A DNA stretch of 32,790 bases from Chromatiales bacterium (GTDB lineage: Bacteria; Pseudomonadota; Gammaproteobacteria; Chromatiales; Chromatiaceae), in contig JANQEV010000012.1 in assembly GCA_028278145.1 (NCBI GenBank), forward strand, positions 1 to 32,790. The letters run 5' to 3'. Of the stretch, positions 7,297 through 15,530 are shown in pieces. Every line of letters starts with the position of its first letter. Positions within the stretch are counted from its first letter, which is position 1. The notes beneath the pieces were generated by a model that was not told where the DNA came from, made no database searches, and saw only the letters and a program-made list of their open reading frames with translations. Made by a program: the position numbers and the translations under genes.

Positions 7297-9594
7297 TTAC
7301 TTGCTAACTTTCTTAGCTCCATTCTCTTCCAGATAGGTCTTGGCACGCAGACCCAGGTCAGCTGTCTTAACCTGGTACTGCCACCACTGTCCAGCCTGCA
7401 GGGTAGCATTCTGGAAGTCGCCCTTGGCAGCGGAAGCCTCAGCCTTCTTCTTCCACTCTTCGGCGAAGCCGAGCTGCTCGGTGGCGTCCTCAACCAGGGC
7501 AACTACAGTTGGGAAGTCCTTGTAGTTGTGGCTGGTGATAAACTTGACCACAGAGTCGATAACGGCCTGGGTGTCAATATTGGTCTTGACCTGTTTCTTA
7601 TAGTCGGCCTCGGTGTACTTCTGCCCCTCTTCCATGACAACATCCGTAGCCTTGTAGCCCTTAGGCTTGACCAGCAGGTAACCCTGCATCTCCAAGTGCA
7701 GTGCAGAGCAGAACTCGGTACAGTAGTAAGGATATACGCCGGCCTTATCCGCCTTGAAGGTGTAGGATACGGTCTTACCCGGTTCAACGGAGAGGTTCAC
7801 GTTCTGACCGAACATAGCGAAACCGTGGGTCTCATCCTGAGCCCTTTCCAGGTTGGTCAGATGGATAGATACGGTATCGCCCTCTTCAACCTCGATGATC
7901 TCAGGCGTGATGTGAGAACGAATCAGGGTACCGTATACATGTACGGTATTGCCTTCACGTACCACCTTTTCACGACCGGCACGGGTCTTCCAGGGTGAAC
8001 GCTTGTCAGCACGGCTGTCCCAACCGGACTTGTAGCGTATTACAGGCTTCAGCTTGTCGGCCTTGATGGCTACCACATAGTGTGGTTCACCCAGAGGCAA
8101 CGGCATGTCGTACAACAGCTGCATCTTGTCACCGCTGATATCGATCAACTGGTGGTTCTGCGGATGCAGAGGACCAACCGGGTTGAAGCGGTCAATGGCC
8201 AGCTTGTTCAGAGAAACCAGGTACTTGCCATCAGGTGATACAGAGTCACCCTCCATGGCTACCAGGTGGCCGATATTGTAATGGATGTGCAGTTGATCCA
8301 GAACCTTGCCTTCGCAGTAGTTCCACTTGGTTACCATGGAGTCCACGTAGATGGAGGTATAGACCACACACTCCTTGGCGTCATACTGGGTGTGCAGAGG
8401 ACCGAGACCCACCTGTACCTGGGTATGCAAGGCATCCTTCATGGCAATGATGGGAATACCGTACGGGTCCTTGCCTTCAAACTTCTTGTCGTTGATGGCC
8501 TTCTGGATCTTCTCCCAACTGTAAACCCAAGCATGGCTATCCAGCTTACCGGAGACGATGATGTGGGTACCGTCCGGGCTGACGTCTACGCCGTGAGGGC
8601 TCTTGGGCTCTGGGATAAGATAAAGCAAACCCTCTTTTACCGCCTGGTCCATGGTAATCAGGTAGGAACCATTGACCTTCTTTACCTTACCGGCAGCAAC
8701 CAGCTCAGCAGCCTTCTTCCAGTTGGTTACATGCAGGAAGTCGGTATCCTTTTGGGAGCAACCGGCCTCAAACGGAGGACGTCCGCGTTCAATACCACCT
8801 ACATAACGCTCGGAGCAGAAGGAGTTGGTGAAACCCCAACCGGCACTAGCCTTCTTACCGGCGTCGGAGAGGTCCTGACTGTATGGCGGCATCTCGAACG
8901 TAAAGGAGTCCTCAGGCTTGATCTTGCCCGCTTTCATATCGAACTTCCAGTAGGTCAGACCACCGCGATATTTGGCGTTGAACTCCTCCACCGGGACGAA
9001 CCCATCACCATATGGGGCTGCGTACTGTGCAGCGTCCATTATATATTCGGTGTTTGGCGTTACGAAGGCGCCACCATGAGCACTTTTGAAGAATGGATTA
9101 GCTACGATCTGCTTGGTCTCAAAATCGTGCAGATCGATCACGGCAATACGTGGATTGGCCTTGTCGTTGATGAACAGGTACTTTCCGTTATATTCACCCT
9201 CGGTCTCAGAGAATGCAGGGTGATGGGTATCACCCATGAGAATCTGCTTACCATCAATATTGCCCTGGGCCAGAACAGCCTTGGACTCATCGTCAAAGCC
9301 ATAACCCTGCCATGGTTCCGGGGTGAAGACGGCGATGTATTTTAGGATACGCATGGACGGCACACCGTACACGATTACGTGTCCACTTTGACCACCTGAG
9401 CTGAATGCCAGATACTCATCACGTCCACCGGTTGGTGTGTAGGTCTTGGCAGCGGCCAGAAGATCTTTCTGAGTCAGGCCACGGGCCTTCATCACATCTT
9501 CCAGACTCTGCTGTGCAACTGCGCTGGATGCAGCCCCTAGACCAAGTCCAACACCCATCAGAAGTGCTAAAACACTCTTTTTGATCATTTTCAT
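7297..9594 (-). CDS. nosZ: Clade II (Sec-type) nitrous oxide reductase NosZ
   Basis: The 765-residue periplasmic multicopper enzyme reduces N2O to N2. A Sec signal peptide (residues 1-27, cleavage near AVA-QQ), not a Tat signal, precedes a seven-bladed propeller with CuZ-type His motifs (DTHHPAF near 122-128, SPHGVDVSPDG near 332, LGPLHT near 397-402). A C-terminal cupredoxin CuA domain follows: CTEFCSALHLEM near 635-646, with an upstream His near 590. The Sec signal, LGPLHT and CTEFCSALH are hallmarks of clade II. After CuA comes an extra 100 or so residues, mostly predicted helix, with no CxxCH. I chose the ATG at 9594, preceded by GGAGG at 11 nt; a longer frame to 9690 would mask the signal peptide and include the promoter. 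Confidence 0.97.
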   Translation of the reverse strand: MKMIKKSVLALLMGVGLGLGAASSAVAQQSLEDVMKARGLTQKDLLAAAKTYTPTGGRDEYLAFSSGGQSGHVIVYGVPSMRILKYIAVFTPEPWQGYGFDDESKAVLAQGNIDGKQILMGDTHHPAFSETEGEYNGKYLFINDKANPRIAVIDLHDFETKQIVANPFFKSAHGGAFVTPNTEYIMDAAQYAAPYGDGFVPVEEFNAKYRGGLTYWKFDMKAGKIKPEDSFTFEMPPYSQDLSDAGKKASAGWGFTNSFCSERYVGGIERGRPPFEAGCSQKDTDFLHVTNWKKAAELVAAGKVKKVNGSYLITMDQAVKEGLLYLIPEPKSPHGVDVSPDGTHIIVSGKLDSHAWVYSWEKIQKAINDKKFEGKDPYGIPIIAMKDALHTQVQVGLGPLHTQYDAKECVVYTSIYVDSMVTKWNYCEGKVLDQLHIHYNIGHLVAMEGDSVSPDGKYLVSLNKLAIDRFNPVGPLHPQNHQLIDISGDKMQLLYDMPLPLGEPHYVVAIKADKLKPVIRYKSGWDSRADKRSPWKTRAGREKVVREGNTVHVYGTLIRSHITPEIIEVEEGDTVSIHLTNLERAQDETHGFAMFGQNVNLSVEPGKTVSYTFKADKAGVYPYYCTEFCSALHLEMQGYLLVKPKGYKATDVVMEEGQKYTEADYKKQVKTNIDTQAVIDSVVKFITSHNYKDFPTVVALVEDATEQLGFAEEWKKKAEASAAKGDFQNATLQAGQWWQYQVKTADLGLRAKTYLEENGAKKVSK

Positions 9595-9670
9595 ATTAAT
9601 GTGAGCCTCCCACTCGACTCTAATATCAACGCAAATTTTTGTGGTTTTCTTATATAGATATCTGCAACAG

Positions 9671-9676
9671 ATAATG
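9671..9676 (-). promoter_or_regulatory. nosZ: Predicted -10 element of the nosZ promoter
   Basis: The minus strand reads CATTAT, matching 4 of 6 bases of the sigma-70 -10 consensus. It starts 30 nt after the centre of the FNR-type box, which is exactly where a -10 falls when the activator site is centred at -41.5. The implied transcription start is near 9664, giving a leader of about 70 nt before the nosZ ATG. Confidence 0.5.
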
Positions 9677-9698
9677 AACCTAACCCGCATTAACTGCT

Positions 9699-9712
9699 TT
9701 GATAGAAATCAA
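9699..9712 (-). promoter_or_regulatory. Perfect FNR/DNR/ANR-type box upstream of nosZ
   Basis: The site TTGAT-AGAA-ATCAA (plus-strand reading) matches all ten fixed bases of the CRP/FNR-family consensus TTGAT-N4-ATCAA. Its centre is about 111 nt upstream of the nosZ start and 29 nt before a CATTAT -10, the arrangement of a class II activated promoter. Only about 0.03 perfect matches are expected by chance in a window of this size. It would place nosZ under oxygen-limitation (FNR) or nitric-oxide (DNR) control; the sequence cannot tell which regulator. Confidence 0.85.
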
Positions 9713-9760
9713 TATACTGCGGGATATTACCAAATAAGTGTGGCATTTGACCTATTTTTT

Positions 9761-9777
9761 TTGTTAACCATTGTTAA
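9761..9777. repeat. TTGTTAA tandem pair / TTAAC-N4-GTTAA palindrome
   Basis: TTGTTAA occurs twice with a 10-nt period (9761-9767 and 9771-9777). The same bases form a TTAAC-CATT-GTTAA inverted repeat. The helical-turn spacing and the location about 100 nt upstream of the predicted nosZ start would suit an accessory regulator site, but the composition is AT-rich and chance is possible. Confidence 0.3.
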
Positions 9778-9787
9778 ATATGTGGTT

Positions 9788-10681
9788 TTATTGTTCCGGA
9801 TCAGATTTTTCGCTGTATCTTTGATGTAACCAGCTGCTGAATTCCCCCCCCAGCTGATGGTGATTGATGGCGTAATCTACCGTAGCCTGCAGATAGCCCA
9901 ACTTGCTGCCACAGTCATAACGTTTGCCAGCAAATTCAAAGGCCAGGACCTCCTGTTCACCTATCAGGCGGGCAATGGCATCGGTGAGTTGGATCTCCCC
10001 ACCAGCACCCCGTCCAATCTGACTGAGATGGTTGAATATTTCCGGTCTGAGGATATAACGTCCCACCACCGCACGATTCGAAGGGGCATCATTTGGATCT
10101 GGTTTCTCCACGATGCCGCGTATTTTCACCAGTTTGCCATCACCCTCCGGGGCTACTATGCCATAACTCGCGCTATCCTCAGGAGGTATCAATTCGGTAC
10201 CGATGATACTTCTCTCCTGCTGCGGATATAGATCCACCATCTGGGACAGAACACCCCTCTTACCATCATCTATTAGATCATCGGCCAGAACCACGGCAAA
10301 TGGCTCATCACCTACTACCGGGTGGGCACACAACACAGCATGTCCCAACCCCAGAGCCATGGCCTGGCGGATAAATACACAACTCACATGTGATGGAACT
10401 ATGTTGCGCACTATCCCCAGCATCTCATCCTTACCACGCTGCTCCAATTCCATCTCTAGTTCATAGGCGGTATCAAAATGGTTGGAGATGGAGGTCTTGT
10501 TGCGCCCGGTAATGAATATCATTACTTCAATGCCTGCTGCCACCGCCTCTTCCACCGCATACTGGATCAGGGGTTTGTCTACGATTGGCAGCATCTCCTT
10601 GGGACTGGCCTTGGTTGCAGGCAGAAACCTGGTACCCAAACCGGCCACAGGAAATACTGCCTTGCGTACCTTTTTTGTCAT
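9788..10681 (-). CDS. galU: UTP-glucose-1-phosphate uridylyltransferase
   Basis: The protein of about 297 residues makes UDP-glucose from UTP and glucose-1-phosphate in the cytoplasm. The N-terminal nucleotide-binding signature ([23 protein letters not shown]) is followed by the family blocks [28 protein letters not shown] and the C-terminal [12 protein letters not shown]. The ATG at 10681 is chosen because AAGGAG lies 9 nt upstream; a more upstream ATG at 10690 directly abuts that ribosome site. It is the last gene of the leftward glgC-GH57-malQ-galU group, 59 nt after malQ. It shares its glucose-1-phosphate substrate with GlgC, so the operon controls both UDP-glucose and ADP-glucose supply. 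Confidence 0.95.
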   Translation of the reverse strand: MTKKVRKAVFPVAGLGTRFLPATKASPKEMLPIVDKPLIQYAVEEAVAAGIEVMIFITGRNKTSISNHFDTAYELEMELEQRGKDEMLGIVRNIVPSHVSCVFIRQAMALGLGHAVLCAHPVVGDEPFAVVLADDLIDDGKRGVLSQMVDLYPQQERSIIGTELIPPEDSASYGIVAPEGDGKLVKIRGIVEKPDPNDAPSNRAVVGRYILRPEIFNHLSQIGRGAGGEIQLTDAIARLIGEQEVLAFEFAGKRYDCGSKLGYLQATVDYAINHHQLGGEFSSWLHQRYSEKSDPEQ

Positions 10682-10740
10682 CCAGTGCATCTCCTTTATA
10701 TAGATTTATATAGTTAGTTAAGGTACTAGCGTACTTAAGC

Positions 10741-12231
10741 TTATAATGGCAGACGACCATACATTGCAATCCGGTGGCGCAACCTGGATGCCAGCCCAGG
10801 ATCAACCTGACTCCAATCAAAACGCCAACTCCAGTTGCCTTCAACTGTCCCCGGTGTATTCATGCGATGTTCTCCATCAAGTTCCAGCAGATCCTGCATC
10901 TGCAGAATGGCGAGATTGGATGGTGAGGCCAGGACATTCCACAACATGGGCCAGGGCATTTCCAGCTTAGAGTCTCCCAGAAATTCATCCACCTGGGAAC
11001 GGGTATGTTGATCCAGACTTTGATACCAGCCCACAGTAGTATTGTTGTCGTGAGTTCCGGCATACACCACTGAATTCGGTGGATACTTAAAAGGCAGGTG
11101 GGGGTTTTTAGGATCACCGGAAAATGCAAACTGCAGCACCTTCATCCCGGGCAGCCCAAAGCTATCACGCAGTTCCTCTACTTCTGGTGTGATAATTCCC
11201 AGATCCTCAGCCACTAGCGGTAGTTTCTTATACTCCTGATGCAGACACTCAAACAGTGCCTTGCCAGGCGCTGAGACCCAGCGTCCATTCATGGCGGTCT
11301 CATCTGCCGCCGGTATCTCCCAGTAGGACTCAAACCCGCGGAAGTGATCCACGCGTACCAGGTCATACATGGCCAGCTGAGTCTTTAATCGTTTAACCCA
11401 GAAGGAAAAACCGTCTGCCTGAACATGATCCCAGTCATACAGTGGATTACCCCAGCGCTGACCTGTTGCAGAAAAATAATCCGGAGGCACACCGGCCACA
11501 ACCGTGGGCGCACCTGTGCTGTCCAGCAGAAAGTCCTGCTGACTGGCCCACACCTCTGCACTGTCGTGGGCGATAAAGATCGGCATATCGCCAAACAGTT
11601 CCACACCACGCTGATTGGCGTAGCTCTTCATGTCATGCCATTGCTGGAAGAACAGGTACTGTTCAAACAGGATGTACTCTATCTCACTGGCAAGTCTGAC
11701 CCTCACCTCGGCCAGTGCCTCAGGGTCACGGTTTCGCAGTGGCTCTGGCCACTCCCACCATGGATCGCAGTCGTGGTCCTTGCGTATGGCACGAAACAGG
11801 GCGAAATCATCCAGCCACTCCCGTTGTTCTCTGGCAAACTGCTCCATCTCACGGCGCGCAATGTGATCATCATGCCAGCCAACCCTGTCCCAGGCAGCGC
11901 GCAGTGCTTGTAACCTGGTCTTCTGGGTAATTGGTGTCTGTTCCAGGTACGAACTGTCCAACCAGTGTTTATGCACCAGGTAATCCAGATTTATCAACAG
12001 CGGATTTCCCGCATGGATGGAACTGGTGGAGTAAGGGGAGTTATCAGACCTGGTGGGGCCTGCAGGCAGTGTCTGCCAGACACTGAATCCCGAGTCCACC
12101 AGAAAGTCTACAAAGTGCTTTGCCTCAGCACCTAGGTCACCATTGATTCCAGGACCAGGCAAGGAGGTGATATGCAACATTACCCCTGCGCGCCTACGAC
12201 TCATACAGCTATTGGAAACGGGCTTAATCAT
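10741..12231 (-). CDS. malQ: 4-alpha-glucanotransferase (amylomaltase, GH77)
   Basis: The 496-residue cytoplasmic enzyme transfers alpha-1,4-glucan segments between maltooligosaccharides and releases glucose. Family motifs are clear: the N-terminal RRAGVMLHITSLPG and LPAGPT, VRVDHFRGFESYW with the nucleophile Asp, the acid/base region PLVAEDLGIITPEV, and GTHDNNTTVGW with the third carboxylate. Its length is normal for bacterial MalQ. The ATG at 12231 follows an in-frame stop closely; a Met at 12204 is an alternative. It lies 91 nt downstream of the GH57 gene and upstream of galU. In this context it probably recycles short glucans produced during glycogen turnover. Confidence 0.95.
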   Translation of the reverse strand: MIKPVSNSCMSRRRAGVMLHITSLPGPGINGDLGAEAKHFVDFLVDSGFSVWQTLPAGPTRSDNSPYSTSSIHAGNPLLINLDYLVHKHWLDSSYLEQTPITQKTRLQALRAAWDRVGWHDDHIARREMEQFAREQREWLDDFALFRAIRKDHDCDPWWEWPEPLRNRDPEALAEVRVRLASEIEYILFEQYLFFQQWHDMKSYANQRGVELFGDMPIFIAHDSAEVWASQQDFLLDSTGAPTVVAGVPPDYFSATGQRWGNPLYDWDHVQADGFSFWVKRLKTQLAMYDLVRVDHFRGFESYWEIPAADETAMNGRWVSAPGKALFECLHQEYKKLPLVAEDLGIITPEVEELRDSFGLPGMKVLQFAFSGDPKNPHLPFKYPPNSVVYAGTHDNNTTVGWYQSLDQHTRSQVDEFLGDSKLEMPWPMLWNVLASPSNLAILQMQDLLELDGEHRMNTPGTVEGNWSWRFDWSQVDPGLASRLRHRIAMYGRLPL

Positions 12232-12322
12232 CCAGGATCATCTCTGCATACTACCTCTTGAAAAAGCTACTCTTATGACTCAAGAATATGCCAGCTCTGT
12301 TTCTACCATACTTAGATCAATA

Positions 12323-14023
12323 TCAGTTTTGCCGCATAACCCCACCCACAGCAGGATCACCACCGCCGTAGGCAAACACCTGTGACAGATACTCAGGCGG
12401 ATCTTCACCCAAAATCTTGTAGAGATGCTCTAACTGTCTGCGAAACAGTTTTTCAAAATCCGAGACCGTCTCACCAGGGTTATAGTCACCAAACCACCAG
12501 AACCAGTCCGACCCTTCACAGGTTGCCATCTGTAGCTCTGCCTGACGCACTTCCGCATCACTGAGACGTCCACTTGCTAACACCTGGTCATACATATATT
12601 TTGCTTCAATCAACATGTCCCAGGCCCGGTTCTTATCTTTCTCACCGATCCAGGTGGAGAAGGTACCGTACACCCAGCTACCTGCTATCAGGGTATCCAG
12701 ATTATGGATGGGGAGTTTCTGTTCCGTCACTTCAGAAAATGTGGTCAGCTCCAGGTTCTTATTTTCAGACAGCCGCTTGTACAGGCTATCCAGAAAGAAC
12801 CCACCATTCCGCGGATAGTGCTCCCAGGCGTTTTCACCATCCATGATGATAGAGACCACAAGTTCTGATGGTGATGCGCAGTTTTCAGCTATGGATTCCA
12901 AATTATGGATAAGATTGCTTACCGCATCTTCAGCATGCCAATCCGCATAGGTGAATCCAATCAAATCAGACAGACCATCATTGCGGAAGAAACAGTTGAT
13001 ACCTCCATCCTTGACTCGGTATGGACGGTGGGCCCACTGTTCAGGCCAGGCGGTATCTGGGTAACTCTGGGACATACTGTTGTGTAGCACCTGCTGACCG
13101 CTGGCTATCCAATTGAATCCCTCCTGCTCCAGCAGCTGTAGTGTCTGCTCACTCACCGCTCCTTCTGCCGGCCAACACCCCTTGGGCCTGACACCGAAAT
13201 ACTTTTCGAATGACTTTATGCCACGACGGATATGCCAGCGCGAACGTTCTTCTCCGCCGGGGTAGCTGGTATGTTCAGGTAGACTCACATCCGGCATGGC
13301 CTCACGTGCTGATTCCACCTCCAGCAGCAAGGGAAGTATGGGATGGGCGTATGGTGTGACCGACAGCTCCACCCGTCCTTCCTGAGCCAGCTTGCGATAG
13401 CGCTTTACTACGCTGGAGAGCAGGTCTCCTATGGCTTCAACTAGCCGGAACCTGTCTTCTAAATTGTACCCTTTGCGCTTTTTCTCCAGGGACCGTATGC
13501 GAATATCGTTAACCCTTGGGTATTCGCCCATCCAAACCAGGTGATACCACACCAGTAGATCAACCATAAACTGATCATTAAGGTACTCGGAAGACTCAGC
13601 ATGCTCGTCCACCATATTGACAATATCTGTCAAGCGGTGAAAGGTACGAAAGCGACCCCGCATATGCTTTTCATTCGCCCTCTGACAGGCCCGCATCAGT
13701 TCCCGACGTGACTCCTGATCCCGCGGCAGCCCTGGTCCAGCCAGCGCCGCCAGTACCGGGTCCTTTATCTGCTTGCCACGTACCAGCCACTCCTCTATCT
13801 GCTCCACATAATCATCCAACTGTTCCAACAGCACCGGGGCGAAGTTGACCACGGCACGGGCATCCGGATGATTGTCCAAGTGTGCTGCCATATCCACATA
13901 GTCTTTGATTCCATGCAGATAGACCCATGGTAGCTGGAAGTCACTGTGGTCTGGTCCTCTGTAATCAGGCTGGTGCATGTGCCAGCACAGCACCACTTTC
14001 AGGCGTTGCTTGTCAGCGGACAT
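12323..14023 (-). CDS. Glycoside hydrolase family 57 alpha-glucan-acting enzyme
   Basis: The 566-residue protein belongs to GH57. The N-terminal HMHQPDYR (residues 15-22), the nucleophile region [11 protein letters not shown] (likely Glu287) and the acid region [11 protein letters not shown] (likely Asp395) match the family's conserved regions. The WPAEG-x-S and DGEN-x-W forms are those seen in the amylopullulanase-like subgroup. No signal peptide is seen, so it should act in the cytoplasm on glycogen or maltodextrins. It overlaps glgC by 11 nt, showing tight co-translation, and precedes malQ. The exact activity (alpha-amylase, debranching or glucanotransferase) cannot be settled from sequence. 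No glgP or glgX is present in the window, so it may be the main mobilising enzyme encoded here. Confidence 0.9.
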   Translation of the reverse strand: MSADKQRLKVVLCWHMHQPDYRGPDHSDFQLPWVYLHGIKDYVDMAAHLDNHPDARAVVNFAPVLLEQLDDYVEQIEEWLVRGKQIKDPVLAALAGPGLPRDQESRRELMRACQRANEKHMRGRFRTFHRLTDIVNMVDEHAESSEYLNDQFMVDLLVWYHLVWMGEYPRVNDIRIRSLEKKRKGYNLEDRFRLVEAIGDLLSSVVKRYRKLAQEGRVELSVTPYAHPILPLLLEVESAREAMPDVSLPEHTSYPGGEERSRWHIRRGIKSFEKYFGVRPKGCWPAEGAVSEQTLQLLEQEGFNWIASGQQVLHNSMSQSYPDTAWPEQWAHRPYRVKDGGINCFFRNDGLSDLIGFTYADWHAEDAVSNLIHNLESIAENCASPSELVVSIIMDGENAWEHYPRNGGFFLDSLYKRLSENKNLELTTFSEVTEQKLPIHNLDTLIAGSWVYGTFSTWIGEKDKNRAWDMLIEAKYMYDQVLASGRLSDAEVRQAELQMATCEGSDWFWWFGDYNPGETVSDFEKLFRRQLEHLYKILGEDPPEYLSQVFAYGGGDPAVGGVMRQN

Positions 14024-15281
14024 AATTTGTGACCTGTCCCAGCATCTCCGGCGTTACCAGAACCACACCTTTGGGGGAAACGGTAAAACGTTTGGCATCT
14101 GCCTCCGGGTCTTCACCTATGACCGTTCCATCTGGGATCATGCAGCGCTTATCGATTACGGCATTCTTGATCCGGCAGTTACGACCAATGTCAGCATCTG
14201 GCAAGACTACAGAGTCTTCTACCGTACAGTACGAGTTAACCCGCACGTTGGAGAATAGAAGTGAATGGCGTACGGTGGAACCGGATATGATGCATCCGCC
14301 CGAGACCATTGAGTCCACTGCCATACCGCGACGATCCTCATCGTCGAATATAAATTTGGCCGGTGGTAACTGCTCCTGATAGGTCCAGATTGGCCAAGTA
14401 CGGTCGTATAGATTGAGCTCCGGTGTCACCCCTGTGAGTTCCAGGTTGGTGCTCCAGAAGGCATCGATAGTTCCCACATCCCGCCAATAGCCTTGGCCAC
14501 CGCTCTTTGGGTCACGGAATGGATAGGCCATAACCCGGTATTTGTCGATAATGGCGGGAATTATATCCTTGCCAAAATCATGGGATGAACCCGGGGTATC
14601 GGCATCCTTTATCAGCTGTTCAAACAGGAACGCCTTGTTGAACACATATATTCCCATTGAGGCCAGTGCCACATCTTTCTGTCCCGGTATATGCTTGGGA
14701 TCATCTGGTTTCTCTTCAAACTCCAGCACCCTGGTATCCTCATCCACCGCCATAACACCGAAGGACTTAGCAGTTTCCAGATCCACTTCGATACAACCAA
14801 CAGTCATGTCGGCACCAGTGGCCACATGGTGGGCAATCATAGTGCCATAATCCATACGATAAACATGGTCACCGGCCAGAATCAGGACGTAGTCTGGGTC
14901 ATGTTTGCGAAAGATATCTATATTCTGGTGTACAGCATCTGCCGTACCCGCATACCAGCTGTTCTCAATGCGCTGCTGGGCCGGTAACAGCTCCACATAT
15001 TCGCCAAACTCTCCCCGTAGAAACCCCCATCCCCTCTGGATATGCAGAATCAGGGAGTGAGCCTTGTACTGGGTCAGCACCCCAATCCGGCGAATTCCCG
15101 AATTGATACAGTTGGAAAGAGGAAAATCGATAATTCTGAACTTACCGCCGAAGGGTACAGCTGGTTTGGAGCGCCATCTAGTGAGGTCCAACAGCCTGGA
15201 GCCACGACCTCCAGCCAGGATCAGAGCCAATGTATTCTTTGTCAGTCGACTGACAAACCGCGGATCCTGTTCCATATTCAT
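14013..15281 (-). CDS. glgC: Glucose-1-phosphate adenylyltransferase
   Basis: The 422-residue enzyme makes ADP-glucose from ATP and glucose-1-phosphate, the committed step of bacterial glycogen synthesis. It has the N-terminal pyrophosphorylase signature ([17 protein letters not shown], then [21 protein letters not shown]), WYAGTADAV, the catalytic [14 protein letters not shown], the glucose-phosphate region FEEKP, and a C-terminal left-handed beta-helix with hexapeptide-like repeats. The length is typical. It is the first gene of a leftward operon with GH57, malQ and galU, and is divergent from glgB across a 249-nt gap. Two ATGs six nt apart (15281, 15275) could serve as start. Confidence 0.97.
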   Translation of the reverse strand: MNMEQDPRFVSRLTKNTLALILAGGRGSRLLDLTRWRSKPAVPFGGKFRIIDFPLSNCINSGIRRIGVLTQYKAHSLILHIQRGWGFLRGEFGEYVELLPAQQRIENSWYAGTADAVHQNIDIFRKHDPDYVLILAGDHVYRMDYGTMIAHHVATGADMTVGCIEVDLETAKSFGVMAVDEDTRVLEFEEKPDDPKHIPGQKDVALASMGIYVFNKAFLFEQLIKDADTPGSSHDFGKDIIPAIIDKYRVMAYPFRDPKSGGQGYWRDVGTIDAFWSTNLELTGVTPELNLYDRTWPIWTYQEQLPPAKFIFDDEDRRGMAVDSMVSGGCIISGSTVRHSLLFSNVRVNSYCTVEDSVVLPDADIGRNCRIKNAVIDKRCMIPDGTVIGEDPEADAKRFTVSPKGVVLVTPEMLGQVTNYVR

Positions 15282-15530
15282 TCTTATACAGCCCCCAACT
15301 TCATTCTTGACCGTCTACGGTATATATATCCCACTTAGCATATACTACCACGCGCAGATATGAATACTGATAGATTAAAGATTACATTTTTCTTACTCAA
15401 TACATGTTTTATTAAGACTGTGCAGTAAGGCACGATTAATCCTATAATCCGCTACTTTATCTGGCCAGAGACCATCCAAACATCTCTGACCAACATAGGT
15501 TTAACATGAGCACAACGGGTAACAAGCAGT
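15282..15530. promoter_or_regulatory. Divergent glgC/glgB promoter region
   Basis: This 249-nt AT-rich gap separates two divergent glycogen genes and must hold promoters for both. A perfect -10 hexamer TATAAT lies at 15443-15448 on the plus strand (towards glgB), but no good -35 stands 16-18 nt before it, hinting at an activator. A TATATATA run near 15318-15327 could serve the glgC direction. No FNR-type box was seen here. Confidence 0.4.

Larger units (their letters stand above)
9595..9787. other. nosZ upstream control region (galU-nosZ gap)
   Basis: This 193-nt AT-rich gap holds the FNR/DNR box, the matching -10 and a TTGTTAA tandem pair described separately. It contains no plausible gene. 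No clear intrinsic terminator for galU was seen, so some readthrough from the glycogen operon into nosZ is possible. Confidence 0.7.

Noticed and set aside
8266..9345. A 359-codon open frame on the plus strand opposite nosZ
   Set aside because: It lies entirely within the strongly supported nosZ gene on the other strand, its translation shows no recognisable motif, and it is explained by codon bias of nosZ.
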